A DNA stretch of 64,000 nucleotides, from NCBI RefSeq assembly GCF_024171485.1, contig NZ_JALJZX010000002.1, positions 930,001 through 994,000 on the forward strand, given 5' to 3'. A program made the position numbers and the translations under genes. The notes below the pieces were generated by a model. The model was given only the letters and a program-made list of their open reading frames with translations, had not been told where the DNA came from and made no database searches. The stretch is from Chryseobacterium sp. HSC-36S06. GTDB taxonomy: Bacteria; Bacteroidota; Bacteroidia; Flavobacteriales; Weeksellaceae. Positions 35,437 through 44,655 of this stretch are shown in pieces; positions within the stretch are counted from its first letter, which is position 1, and the number at the start of each line of letters is the position of its first letter.

Positions 35437-36564
35437 ATGCCTGCAACCGTAATAAATGAAGTAAGAACAGCTCAGGAATTAAAAAAGTTCATCAGTTTCC
35501 CGATGGAACTTTACAAAAATAACAAAAATTACGTACCTCCCTTACTCAACGATGAAAAAAACATCTGGAATCCGGCCGAAAATCCAGCTTTAGACTATTC
35601 TGAAGCCAAGCAGTTTCTTGCTGAAAAAAACGGAAAAGTGGTGGGCAGAATTGCGCTCATGATTAACAGGAAAGAAGAAAAAGAACTCGGTATCAGCAAG
35701 GTGCGTTTCGGTTGGCTTGATTTTATCGATGATGCTGAAGTCTCCAAACTTCTCATTGATACTGCAATCAATTTCGCCAAAGAAAAAGGCATAAAAAAAA
35801 TCGAGGGCCCGATGGGTTTCACGAATCTGGACAAATCCGGAATGCTGACGATGGGTTTCGATAAAATTGCCACCATGATCGGTCTTTATAATTTTGAGTA
35901 CTACCCAAAGCATATGGAGAAACTCGGCTTGGTAAAAGAAAAAGAATGGGTAGAATTTGAAATGAATTTTCCGACTGTATTGCCGGAAAAAGTAGACAAA
36001 TTCAGTTCTCTCATCGCGCAGAAATACAAACTGAATGTCATTCATTTCAAAAATAAAAAGGAGATCCTTCCTTTGGTGGAACCCATGTTCAAACTCCTGG
36101 ACCAGACTTACAACTCGCTTTCTACCTACACTCCAATTTCCGACGAGCAGATAAAAACGTACCGCGAAAAATATTTCCCTTTCATCGATAAGAATTATGT
36201 AATTTGTGTGGAAGACGAAAATCATGAACTGGTGGCTTTTGCCATTACCATGCCCTCCTATTCCAAAGCTTTACAGAAATCAAAGGGAAAACTGCTGCCA
36301 TTTGGGTGGTGGCATTTTCTGCAGGCGGGCAAGAAAAACGACCGTGCCAATTTCTATCTCATCGGCATCCATCCGGAGTACCAGCGCCGCGGTGTAACCG
36401 CCATTATCTTTAAGGAAATCTTTTTGCGCTTCAACAAAATGGGAATCAAGTTTGCGGAAACCAACCCGGAACTCGAGGAAAACAAAAGCGTGCAGGTGCT
36501 CTGGCAGGATTACAATCCTGTGAATCACAAAAGAAGAAGAACATATTCGTTGGAAATTGAGTAA
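35437..36564 (+). CDS. GNAT-superfamily-like protein
   Basis: A 375-aa cytosolic protein. The C-terminal part has a GNAT acetyl-CoA-loop pattern, FYLIGIHPEYQRRGVTAIIFKEI, and the N-terminal part resembles a second, degenerate acetyltransferase half (FLAEKNGKVVGRIALMINRKE). The family is common in Bacteroidetes and uncharacterised. I use the ATG at 35437 (MPATVINEVRTAQELKKF) because the upstream TTG frame adds a hydrophobic stretch that overlaps the probable promoter. Substrate unknown. Confidence 0.8.
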   Translation: MPATVINEVRTAQELKKFISFPMELYKNNKNYVPPLLNDEKNIWNPAENPALDYSEAKQFLAEKNGKVVGRIALMINRKEEKELGISKVRFGWLDFIDDAEVSKLLIDTAINFAKEKGIKKIEGPMGFTNLDKSGMLTMGFDKIATMIGLYNFEYYPKHMEKLGLVKEKEWVEFEMNFPTVLPEKVDKFSSLIAQKYKLNVIHFKNKKEILPLVEPMFKLLDQTYNSLSTYTPISDEQIKTYREKYFPFIDKNYVICVEDENHELVAFAITMPSYSKALQKSKGKLLPFGWWHFLQAGKKNDRANFYLIGIHPEYQRRGVTAIIFKEIFLRFNKMGIKFAETNPELEENKSVQVLWQDYNPVNHKRRRTYSLEIE

Positions 36565-36597
36565 ATCCTAGCAAAGATTCATATTTCAACTATTTTT

Positions 36598-36786
36598 ATG
36601 AAAAAACAACTTTACATCTATCTCGTCCTGATTATGGCATTTATTGTCTACAATCAGTTTTTTCAGGTACAGGATGAACGCATGAACAGCCTGATTAACA
36701 TCCTTTTCGCAAGCTTTCTTTTTTTATACATCGGGTATATTGCTTATGTAGTGTTAAAACGTCTTAAAAGAAGCAGTAAAAAGTAG
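36598..36786 (+). CDS. Small two-helix membrane protein
   Basis: A 62-aa protein with two predicted transmembrane helices (about residues 5-22 and 32-53) and a basic C-terminus (LKRLKRSSKK). It begins 33 nt after the GNAT-like gene. I do not recognise it. Coding potential is supported by a plausible membrane topology and start, not by homology. Confidence 0.6.
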   Translation: MKKQLYIYLVLIMAFIVYNQFFQVQDERMNSLINILFASFLFLYIGYIAYVVLKRLKRSSKK

Positions 36787-36861
36787 TTTCCATAGGTAAA
36801 AAATTATAATGATAAATTTCAGATTTAAAGGTTTTTATTTTTTCCATACTACATAATTCCT

Positions 36862-36869
36862 TAAATTTG
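36862..36869 (+). promoter_or_regulatory. Probable promoter of the nuo operon
   Basis: TAAATTTG matches TAnnTTTG, 23 nt before nuoA. No -33 TTG is obvious in the AT-rich stretch upstream. Confidence 0.55.
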
Positions 36870-36892
36870 CTGATTCAGAAAACAATGTAGGC

Positions 36893-37264
36893 ATGAATAT
36901 TCCAGAAAATTATCTACCCATTATCATTCAGTTCGCTGTTGGTTTTGGTTTCGTATTACTCTGTATTTTAGGAACCCATTTTTTAGGACCTAGACAGAAA
37001 GCAACTTCAACCAAAAAAAATGAAAGTTTTGAGTGCGGTATCGATGTTGAAGGCAATGCCCGGACTCCTTTTTCCGTGAAATATTTTCTTACCGCTGTTC
37101 TGTTTGTACTTTTCGATATCGAAATTGTATTTTTCTACCCTTATGCGGTAAACATCCGCGAATTTGGTGTTGAAGGATTCTTTGCGGTACTTACCTTTAT
37201 TTCCGTGTTTTTCGTGGCATTTATCTATGTCTGGAAGCGCGGCGCACTCGATTGGGATAAGTAA
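36893..37264 (+). CDS. nuoA: NADH-quinone oxidoreductase subunit A
   Basis: Small membrane subunit of respiratory complex I (123 aa) with three transmembrane helices. The conserved loop YECGI-like ESFECGIDVEG and FDIEIVFFYPYAV are present. It is first in the nuo operon, 38 nt before nuoB. Confidence 0.96.
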   Translation: MNIPENYLPIIIQFAVGFGFVLLCILGTHFLGPRQKATSTKKNESFECGIDVEGNARTPFSVKYFLTAVLFVLFDIEIVFFYPYAVNIREFGVEGFFAVLTFISVFFVAFIYVWKRGALDWDK

Positions 37265-37302
37265 GCCTTTTCCTATTTAATTAACATTTAAAGAAAACAA
37301 AA

Positions 37303-37860
37303 ATGTCAGATAACAAACCAATAATAAGAATGGATGCTGAACCACCTGAAGGTTTTGAAGGCGAAGGATTTTTCGCTACCAAACTCAGCAGTGTGATCGG
37401 CATGGCACGTAAATTTTCGCTGTGGCCGCTACCTTTTGCAACTTCATGTTGTGGGATTGAGTTTATGGCTGTACTTAACCCAACCTACGACGCATCTCGT
37501 TTTGGAATGGAAAGAAACTCTTTCTCCCCAAGACAGGCAGATATGCTCATGGTTTGCGGAACGATCTCTAAAAAATTAGGTCCAGTCCTTAAGCAGGTTT
37601 ACACCCAAATGGCAGAGCCAAAATGGGTTATTGCCGTAGGTGCCTGTGCATCCAGCGGCGGTATCTTCGATACGTATTCTGTACTCCAGGGAATTGATAA
37701 AATCATTCCGGTGGACGTATATGTTCCCGGCTGTCCGCCAAGACCGGAACAGATTATTGAAGGCGTTATGCAGGTTCAGGCCCTTTGCGAAGGCGAAAGT
37801 ATCAGAAGAAGAGATCTGCCTGAATATAAAAATTTACTAGAATCCTACGGTATAAATTAA
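37303..37860 (+). CDS. nuoB: NADH-quinone oxidoreductase subunit B
   Basis: Peripheral-arm subunit (185 aa) that carries iron-sulfur cluster N2 next to the quinone site. The ligands are visible as the adjacent Cys pair in SCCGIEF, Cys in VGACASSGG and Cys in PGCPPRPEQ. It is followed directly by nuoC. Confidence 0.97.
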   Translation: MSDNKPIIRMDAEPPEGFEGEGFFATKLSSVIGMARKFSLWPLPFATSCCGIEFMAVLNPTYDASRFGMERNSFSPRQADMLMVCGTISKKLGPVLKQVYTQMAEPKWVIAVGACASSGGIFDTYSVLQGIDKIIPVDVYVPGCPPRPEQIIEGVMQVQALCEGESIRRRDLPEYKNLLESYGIN

Positions 37861-37866
37861 TTGGAA

Positions 37867-38361
37867 ATGACAAACGAATTTGTTTTAGAAGCAATTACAA
37901 GAGAATTTCCGGATTCAGTAATCTCACATTCCGAGCCGTACGATTTTCTTACTCTAGAAATCAAAAAAGAAGACATCAAAAAGGTAATTCATTACCTGCG
38001 TGATTCTTCTCTTGAAATACAATTCCTTACCGATATCTGCGGTATCCACTATCCCGAAAATCCTGAAAAAGAAATCGGCGTCATCTACCATCTTCATAAT
38101 TTGATGACGAACTTCAGAATCCGCCTAAAAGTATTTATGCCGAAGGAAAATGCTGAAGTAGATTCTATGACAGACCTGTACGCCGGTGCAAACTGGATGG
38201 AAAGAGAAACTTTCGAATTCTACGGGGTTAAATTTAAAGGTCATCCGGATCTTCGTGTAATCCTGAATATGGAAGATATCGATTATCATCCGATGCTGAA
38301 GGAATACCGACTCGAAGACGGTACCAGAACAGATAAAGATGATAAAATGTTCGGAAGATAA
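37867..38361 (+). CDS. nuoC: NADH-quinone oxidoreductase subunit C
   Basis: The 30-kDa-type subunit (164 aa) of complex I, separate from NuoD here. The signature region ERETFEFYGVKFKGHPDL and NMEDIDYHPMLKEYRLED is clear. I use the ATG at 37867; a TTG at 37861, immediately after the nuoB stop, is an alternative that adds two residues. Confidence 0.95.
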   Translation: MTNEFVLEAITREFPDSVISHSEPYDFLTLEIKKEDIKKVIHYLRDSSLEIQFLTDICGIHYPENPEKEIGVIYHLHNLMTNFRIRLKVFMPKENAEVDSMTDLYAGANWMERETFEFYGVKFKGHPDLRVILNMEDIDYHPMLKEYRLEDGTRTDKDDKMFGR

Positions 38362-38382
38362 TCTTATATCAACGGAAAAATT

Positions 38383-39606
38383 ATGAAAGACAACGCGCTA
38401 TCAAATATACTCAGCCAAAACGATTCAAAAGAAAATATCGACGGGCAGCTGTATACGCTGAACCTTGGGCCTACTCACCCCGCGACTCACGGTATTTTCC
38501 AGAATGTGCTTACCATGGATGGGGAAAGAATTCTGCATTCAGAACAAACGATTGGTTACATTCACCGTGCTTTCGAAAAGATTTCTGAAAGAAGAAACTT
38601 TGCACAGATCACGACCCTTACCGACAGGATGAACTACTGCTCTGCCCCGATTAATAACATCGGTTGGCACATGACCGTTGAAAAACTCATCGGCTGCGAA
38701 GTTCCCAAACGTGTAGATTACATGAGGATTATCATGATGGAAATGGCGAGAATTGCTGACCACATGGTATGTAACGGAGTAATTGCGATGGATGCCGGTG
38801 CTATTACAGGCTTAACTTATCTCTTCCAGGAAAGAGAAAAAATATATGAAATGTATGAGCAGATTTGTGGCGCCCGAATGACCACAAATATGGGACGGAT
38901 CGGAGGTTTCGAAAGAGATTTCAGTCCGAAATTCCATGAAATGCTTCAGACATGGTTAAAGAAATTCCCTAAAATCTGGGGTGAATTCTGTGCTTTGAAC
39001 GAGAGAAACAGAATTTTTATGGACAGAACCATCAAGGCCGGCCCTATCTCTGCAGAACGTGCGCTGAGCTATGGATTTACAGGTCCTAACCTTCGTGCCG
39101 CGGGTGTTGATTACGACGTTCGTGTTGCCAGTCCATATTCGTCTTATGAAGATTTCGATTTCATCATTCCTGTAGGAACCGCCGGTGATACGTATGACCG
39201 TTTCATGGTTCGCCAGCAGGAAGTTTGGGAAAGTTTGAAAATCATTGAACAAGCCTATAAAAATCTTCCGGAAGGACCATTCCATGCGGATGTTCCGGAA
39301 TTTTACCTTCCTGAAAAAGCTGATGTTTACAATAAAATGGAAGCCCTCATCTACCACTTCAAAATTGTGATGGGCGAAACCGAAGTTCCGAAAGGCGAAG
39401 TTTACCACGCGGTAGAAGGCGGTAACGGCGAATTAGGTTTCTATTTGGTAAGCGATGGCGGCAGGTCTCCTTACCGACTGCACTTCAGAAGACCTTGCTT
39501 TATTTACTATCAGGCTTATCCGGAAATGATCAAAGGCGGAATGATTTCCGACGCGATTGTTACCATGTGTAGTATGAACGTAATCGCAGGGGAACTCGAC
39601 GCTTAA
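38383..39606 (+). CDS. nuoD: NADH-quinone oxidoreductase subunit D
   Basis: The 49-kDa subunit (407 aa), which forms the quinone cavity with NuoB. NLGPTHPATHG near residue 28, RGYIHR-like IGYIHRAFEK, and the C-terminal GGNGELGFYLVSDGG with RLHFRRPCF are typical. It is 21 nt behind nuoC. A 100-nt spacer with short repeats separates it from nuoE. Confidence 0.97.
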   Translation: MKDNALSNILSQNDSKENIDGQLYTLNLGPTHPATHGIFQNVLTMDGERILHSEQTIGYIHRAFEKISERRNFAQITTLTDRMNYCSAPINNIGWHMTVEKLIGCEVPKRVDYMRIIMMEMARIADHMVCNGVIAMDAGAITGLTYLFQEREKIYEMYEQICGARMTTNMGRIGGFERDFSPKFHEMLQTWLKKFPKIWGEFCALNERNRIFMDRTIKAGPISAERALSYGFTGPNLRAAGVDYDVRVASPYSSYEDFDFIIPVGTAGDTYDRFMVRQQEVWESLKIIEQAYKNLPEGPFHADVPEFYLPEKADVYNKMEALIYHFKIVMGETEVPKGEVYHAVEGGNGELGFYLVSDGGRSPYRLHFRRPCFIYYQAYPEMIKGGMISDAIVTMCSMNVIAGELDA

Positions 39607-39707
39607 AACTGTATAAAGGTACGATGTTGTAACGCAGCGTACTTGATAAATAAATAGATAATAAATACACTGTACGTGGTACAATGTACATTTTACAACA
39701 AAATAAA
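39607..39707. repeat. Repeat-bearing spacer between nuoD and nuoE
   Basis: The spacer contains several GTAC half-units (GGTACGATG, GCGTAC, TGTACGTGGTACAATGTAC), giving overlapping inverted and tandem short repeats. No gene or terminator T-run is seen, so the operon probably reads through. Confidence 0.5.
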
Positions 39708-40217
39708 ATGAGCGAAACTATTGCTTTTAAACCAGAATCCTTAGAACAGGTACATAAAATTATCGCAAGATATCCTGAAGGGAAGCAAAAATCAGCCCTT
39801 ATTCCGGTGCTGCATATTGCACAGAAAGAATTTGGAGGCTGGCTTGATGTGCCTGTAATGGATTACGTTGCGCAGATCTTAAACATTAAACCGATTGAAG
39901 TGTATGAGGTTGCCACCTTCTACACCATGTTCAACATGAAACCTGTCGGGAAATATGTACTGGAAGTTTGCCAAACCGGACCGTGTATGCTGAACGGAAG
40001 CGACGGGATTTTAAGTCACATCCGCGAAACGCTGAACATTAAGAATGGAGAAACTACTGCCGACGGGCTTTTCACGCTGAAACCGGCGGAATGTCTTGGC
40101 GCCTGCGGCTACGCACCGATGATGCAGCTTGGCAAATTTTATCATGAACATTTAACAAAAGAAAAAGTAGATGAAATCCTGGAACTTTGCAGACAGGGAG
40201 CCATTGCTTTGGATTAA
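39708..40217 (+). CDS. nuoE: NADH-quinone oxidoreductase subunit E
   Basis: The 24-kDa subunit (169 aa) with a thioredoxin-like fold and a 2Fe-2S cluster. The Cys pairs are in VCQTGPCML and ECLGACGYAPMM. I use the ATG at 39708 (MSETIAFKPESLEQ); an in-frame ATG at 39684 would add eight residues encoded by the repeat spacer. Confidence 0.95.
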   Translation: MSETIAFKPESLEQVHKIIARYPEGKQKSALIPVLHIAQKEFGGWLDVPVMDYVAQILNIKPIEVYEVATFYTMFNMKPVGKYVLEVCQTGPCMLNGSDGILSHIRETLNIKNGETTADGLFTLKPAECLGACGYAPMMQLGKFYHEHLTKEKVDEILELCRQGAIALD

Positions 40218-40229
40218 TTTTAATAGAAA

Positions 40230-41585
40230 ATGAGTAAAAAACTTTTACTTAAAGACGCGCATGTTGAAGGAATCCGTTTTTACGATGTTTACCGTAAACA
40301 AGGCGGTTACGAAGCGGTAGAAAAAGCCCTGAAAATGTCGACGGACGAGATTATTGAAGAAGTAAAAACTTCAGGTCTTCGTGGTCGTGGCGGTGCCGGT
40401 TTCCCAACAGGAATGAAATGGAGCTTTCTGGCAAAACCAGAAGGAGTCCCAAGATATTTGGTCGTGAATGCTGATGAATCCGAACCGGGAACGTTCAAAG
40501 ACCGTTATTTAATGGAATTCATTCCCCATCTTCTGATTGAAGGAATGATTATTTCTTCTTACGCATTGGGCGCAAATACTTCTTATATCTACATCCGTGG
40601 CGAATATTCATGGATTCCGGATATTCTTGAAGAAGCCATTGAAGAAGCAAAAAAAGCAGGCTTTTTAGGTAAAAATATTTTGGGCAGCGGTTACGATCTC
40701 GAAATCTACGTTCACCGTGGTGCCGGAGCCTATATCTGTGGTGAAGAAACTGCACTTCTGGAATCTCTGGAAGGCAAAAGAGGAAATCCACGTCTGAAAC
40801 CGCCTTTCCCGGCTGTAAAAGGACTTTGGGAATCACCAACCGTAGTTAATAATGTTGAAACGATCGCAGCAGTTGTTCCGATCATCAATATTACCGGAGC
40901 GGAATATGCTAAAATCGGCGTAGGCCGTTCAACAGGAACTAAACTCATTTCTGCATGCGGAAACATTAACAAACCTGGTGTTTACGAAATCGATATGACG
41001 ATTACCGTTGAGGAATTCATCTACTCTGACGAATATTGCGGCGGAATCCCGAATGGCAAAAAATTAAAAGCCTGTATTCCTGGCGGTAGTTCCGTACCAA
41101 TCGTTCCTGCTAATTTATTGCTGAAAACGATTAGCGGAGAGCCAAGATACATGAACTACGAATCATTGGCAGATGGTGGTTTTGCAACCGGAACCATGAT
41201 GGGTTCAGGAGGATTTATCGTTCTGGATGAAGACCAGTGCGTAGTGAAACATACCATGAGTTTAGCACATTTCTATGCTCACGAAAGCTGCGGCCAATGT
41301 ACCCCTTGCCGCGAAGGTACACCGTGGATGTATAAAATTCTGAAAAAAATAGATTCCGGAAACGGAACTTTAGCTGATATCGATTTGCTTTGGGATGTTC
41401 AGAGAAAAATCGAAGGAAATACGATTTGTCCGCTTGGCGATGCCGCTGCGTGGCCGGTTGCAGCAGCAATCCGTCATTTCCGCGACGAGTTCGAGTGGCA
41501 TATTGATAACCCGGAAGCTTTAACAAGAAATTACGGATTGGCAAATTATGCAGACTCAATCCCTGTAGCTGCGAAAGCAGAGTAA
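40230..41585 (+). CDS. nuoF: NADH-quinone oxidoreductase subunit F
   Basis: The 51-kDa NADH-binding subunit (451 aa) carrying FMN and a 4Fe-4S cluster. GLRGRGGAGFPTGMKW and GAGAYICGEETALLESLEG form the NADH/FMN region; ESCGQCTPCREG and the later TICPLGDA supply the cluster Cys. It is followed 1 nt later by an unrelated outer-membrane protein gene. Confidence 0.97.
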   Translation: MSKKLLLKDAHVEGIRFYDVYRKQGGYEAVEKALKMSTDEIIEEVKTSGLRGRGGAGFPTGMKWSFLAKPEGVPRYLVVNADESEPGTFKDRYLMEFIPHLLIEGMIISSYALGANTSYIYIRGEYSWIPDILEEAIEEAKKAGFLGKNILGSGYDLEIYVHRGAGAYICGEETALLESLEGKRGNPRLKPPFPAVKGLWESPTVVNNVETIAAVVPIINITGAEYAKIGVGRSTGTKLISACGNINKPGVYEIDMTITVEEFIYSDEYCGGIPNGKKLKACIPGGSSVPIVPANLLLKTISGEPRYMNYESLADGGFATGTMMGSGGFIVLDEDQCVVKHTMSLAHFYAHESCGQCTPCREGTPWMYKILKKIDSGNGTLADIDLLWDVQRKIEGNTICPLGDAAAWPVAAAIRHFRDEFEWHIDNPEALTRNYGLANYADSIPVAAKAE

Positions 41586-41586
41586 G

Positions 41587-42447
41587 ATGAAGAAGATCTT
41601 TAAAATTTTTGCATTCCTGTTTTTAGGACTGAATTTCAGTGTTGCACAGCAGACAGATTCAACGCAGGCGATATCCGATGACTTCGACTTCAGTATTAAA
41701 CCGATGTCAAAGAAAGGGCAGGTGTTTATTTTCTGGGGCTGGAACAGAGCAGGATTTACCAATTCTGATATTCATTTTGAAGGAAACGGTTACAATTTCA
41801 CTCTCGAGAATGTAGTGGCACACGACAGACCGAGTGATGTAAGTTGGGCTTATGTAGATCCAGGACAAATGTCGACGCCGCAGTTTAATTTCCGGTTAGG
41901 ATATTTCATCAAGGATCACTTGGCACTTGTGGTGGGTACAGATCACATGAAATATGTGATGGATCAGGAACAGACGGCGCGATTCAAAGGGAATATTTCC
42001 GATCCGGTGTATGCAGCGATGGTTCAGAACGGTGAAGTTGATCTTAGGGATTCAAATTTCCTAACCTTTGAACATACCGACGGGCTGAACTATGTAAATG
42101 CAGGTTTAGAAAAATACAAACCGTTACTGAGCAGAGAGAAAATAGATATCATGTGGAGCTACGGCGCCGGAGCAGGAGTTCTTTTCCCGAAAAGTAATAT
42201 AAAACTTTTTGGTAACGAAAGAAGCGACCGTTTTCATGTTGCAGGTTTCGGTCTCGATGCAAGAGCAAATATTAACGTAATCCTGTGGAACCACTGGATG
42301 GCAAGAGTAGAAGGAAAAGTAGGCTATATCAATATGCCCGATATAAAAACTACTTTAAACAATAAACCCGATAAGGCGTCTCAGGATTTCTTTTTCGGAC
42401 AGGTAAATTTCGGGATCGGATACACCTTCGATACCCACAAAATTTAA
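41587..42447 (+). CDS. Predicted outer-membrane beta-barrel protein inside the nuo operon
   Basis: A 286-aa protein with a signal peptide (IFKIFAFLFLGLNFSVAQ) and no lipobox. The mature part alternates hydrophobic and polar residues in strands, with FNFRLGYFIKDHLALVVGTDH, WSYGAGAGVLFP, ARVEGKVGYINM and a final FGQVNFGIGYTFDTHKI, as in small outer-membrane beta-barrels. The start codon is 1 nt after the nuoF stop and the end is 26 nt before the nuoG start, so it is co-transcribed and probably translationally coupled with complex I genes. It is not a complex I subunit by sequence. I do not recognise a specific family or ligand. Confidence 0.82.
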   Translation: MKKIFKIFAFLFLGLNFSVAQQTDSTQAISDDFDFSIKPMSKKGQVFIFWGWNRAGFTNSDIHFEGNGYNFTLENVVAHDRPSDVSWAYVDPGQMSTPQFNFRLGYFIKDHLALVVGTDHMKYVMDQEQTARFKGNISDPVYAAMVQNGEVDLRDSNFLTFEHTDGLNYVNAGLEKYKPLLSREKIDIMWSYGAGAGVLFPKSNIKLFGNERSDRFHVAGFGLDARANINVILWNHWMARVEGKVGYINMPDIKTTLNNKPDKASQDFFFGQVNFGIGYTFDTHKI

Positions 42448-42473
42448 TTAATTCATTTTTGAATTCATCTATA

Positions 42474-43475
42474 ATGAGCGAAGAAATTAAAAAATTTAAG
42501 ATCACGATCGACGGACAGACCACCGAGGTTTTGCCCGGAACTTCGATTCTTGAAGCAGCCAGACAAATCGGCGGTAAATCTGTACCACCGGCAATGTGTT
42601 ATTATAAACCCCTGGAATCAAGCGGCGGACGATGCAGAACGTGTTTGGTTGAAGTGTCTAAAGGTTCTGATGCAGATTCCCGACCGATGCCAAAATTGGT
42701 AGCAAGCTGCAGAACAGGCGTGATGGACGGTATGGAAGTGAAAAACCTTACCTCAGAAAAAACCCAGGAAGCCCGAAAAGCGGTTACTGAATTTCTTTTG
42801 GTAAATCACCCGTTGGATTGCCCGGTTTGTGACCAGGCCGGCGAATGTCACCTTCAGGATTTAGGCTACGAGCACGGTGTAGAAGCTACAAGAACTGAAT
42901 TCGAAAGAAGAACTTTCGAACCAGAAGATATCGGTCCCTACATCAAACTTCACATGAACAGATGTATTTTGTGCGCACGATGCGTTTTGGTAGCTAATCA
43001 GCTGACAGAAAAACGCGAGCACGGAATACTTTTCAGAGGAGAACATGCTGAGATTTCAACGAATCTGAATAAAGCGCTTGACAACGATTTTATCGGAAAT
43101 GTAATCGATGTGTGTCCTGTAGGAGCTTTAACCGACAAAACCGCACGTTTTGCAAGCAGGGTTTGGTTTACAAAACCGGTGAATGCTACGTGTAAATGCG
43201 GAAAATGTTCCGGTAAAGCTGTATTGTGGATGAAAGGCGAAGAAATCATCAGGGTTACAGCCAGAAAAGACCAGTACGATGAAGTTCAGGAATGGATCTG
43301 CAACGAGTGCCGTTTCGAAAAGAAAAATCTTAGCGACTGGACGATCGAAGGACCGAGACATATCGACAGACATTCGGTGATCTCGCTGAACCACTACGAA
43401 AAACCAAAAAACATGATTAATCTTTTGAACAATCCGGATGCAAAAGAAATCAGTGAAAAAGACGAAATAATTTAA
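42474..43475 (+). CDS. nuoG: NADH-quinone oxidoreductase subunit G, short form
   Basis: The iron-sulfur subunit of the NADH arm. The N-terminal 2Fe-2S domain (CYYKPLESSGGRCRTC), the His-Cys cluster region (CPVCDQAGECHLQDLGYEHG) and the CILCARCVLVAN...CPVG cluster are all present, followed by CKCGKC and CNECRF. The protein stops at 333 aa, whereas E. coli-type NuoG has about 900; the molybdopterin-oxidoreductase-like domain is missing. I believe this short form is usual in Flavobacteriia. The ATG at 42474 is preferred to an upstream TTG at 42459. Confidence 0.93.
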   Translation: MSEEIKKFKITIDGQTTEVLPGTSILEAARQIGGKSVPPAMCYYKPLESSGGRCRTCLVEVSKGSDADSRPMPKLVASCRTGVMDGMEVKNLTSEKTQEARKAVTEFLLVNHPLDCPVCDQAGECHLQDLGYEHGVEATRTEFERRTFEPEDIGPYIKLHMNRCILCARCVLVANQLTEKREHGILFRGEHAEISTNLNKALDNDFIGNVIDVCPVGALTDKTARFASRVWFTKPVNATCKCGKCSGKAVLWMKGEEIIRVTARKDQYDEVQEWICNECRFEKKNLSDWTIEGPRHIDRHSVISLNHYEKPKNMINLLNNPDAKEISEKDEII

Positions 43476-43540
43476 TTTGATAATGAGTGAATTTAAATTT
43501 TGATTCAGAATCGATCTTTAAATCTCAAATGAAATAACTT

Positions 43541-44602
43541 ATGGAATTAATTACCTTTAAAATCATTTTAGTTCTGGTGCTTTTTGCAGTTTCCATGGCT
43601 GTTGCAGCCTACTCCACCTGGGGCGAACGAAAAGTGGCGGCAGCATTACAGGACAGAATCGGGCCAAACAGAGCTGGACCTTTCGGAATATTGCAGCCGC
43701 TGGCTGATGGTGGTAAACTCTTCTTCAAAGAAGGATTTGTACCCCAGAATGCCGATAAATTCCTTTTCTATTTAGGACCTGGGATCACCATGTTCGTATC
43801 CCTGATTACGGGAGCGGTAATCCCGTGGGGAAAATCGCTGAACATTGGCGGAACTTCTTTTGATGTTCAGGTAGCCAATATCGATGTTGGTGTTCTTTAT
43901 CTTATCGGTATGGTTTCCATCGGAGTTTACGGAATGATGATCGGAGGTTGGGCATCCAACAACAAATATTCACTTATTGGAGCAATCCGTGCATCATCAC
44001 AGATGATTTCGTACGAACTTGCAATGGGTCTTTCTCTTCTTGCGATTATTTTAATGGCGGGAAGTCTGGATCTTCATTACATTACCTCTTCACAGGGAAC
44101 CGGAAAAATCTGGGGCTTGATCCCTGCTGACGGAATGAACTGGAATATCTTCTATCAGCCATTTGCATTTATTATCTTCTTTGTTGCTGCTCTGGCAGAA
44201 ACCAACCGTCACCCGTTCGATTTACCGGAATGTGAATCTGAACTTGTAAACGGTTATATGACAGAATATTCATCGATGAACTTCGGGCAGTACATGTTCG
44301 GGGAATATGTGAACATGTTTATCTCGAATGCATTAATCGCTACCCTGTTCTTCGGAGGTTTCAATTACCCGGGAATTAACTGGGTTTCTGAAAACTGGGG
44401 CGAGAATATCGCAGGAATTTTAAGTATTGCAGCCATGCTGTTTAAAGTGATTATCGGAATTTTAATCTTTATGTGGATCCGCTGGACGATCCCGAGATTC
44501 AGATACGACCAGCTGATGCATTTGGGCTGGAAAACTTTAATTCCGTTAGCCTTGGTTAACCTTGTGATCACCGCTGCTGTAATTACTTTTTTTAGCCTAT
44601 AA
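43541..44602 (+). CDS. nuoH: NADH-quinone oxidoreductase subunit H
   Basis: Membrane subunit (353 aa, about eight helices) at the junction with the quinone site. ERKVAAALQDRIGPNRAGPFG near residue 28 and the ALAETNRHPFDLPECESELVNGY loop are diagnostic. The 65-nt spacer before it contains an AATCTCAAAT-type repeat fragment. Confidence 0.97.
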   Translation: MELITFKIILVLVLFAVSMAVAAYSTWGERKVAAALQDRIGPNRAGPFGILQPLADGGKLFFKEGFVPQNADKFLFYLGPGITMFVSLITGAVIPWGKSLNIGGTSFDVQVANIDVGVLYLIGMVSIGVYGMMIGGWASNNKYSLIGAIRASSQMISYELAMGLSLLAIILMAGSLDLHYITSSQGTGKIWGLIPADGMNWNIFYQPFAFIIFFVAALAETNRHPFDLPECESELVNGYMTEYSSMNFGQYMFGEYVNMFISNALIATLFFGGFNYPGINWVSENWGENIAGILSIAAMLFKVIIGILIFMWIRWTIPRFRYDQLMHLGWKTLIPLALVNLVITAAVITFFSL

Positions 44603-44655
44603 ATCGTAAAAGTTGTCATGCTGAAGCTTAAGGCCGAAGCGAAAACAAAATCAAT

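Noticed and set aside
43476..43540. Tiny frame ATGAGTGAATTTAAATTTTGA after nuoG
   Set aside because: It would encode six residues and lies in an AATCTC repeat spacer; there is no support for a gene.
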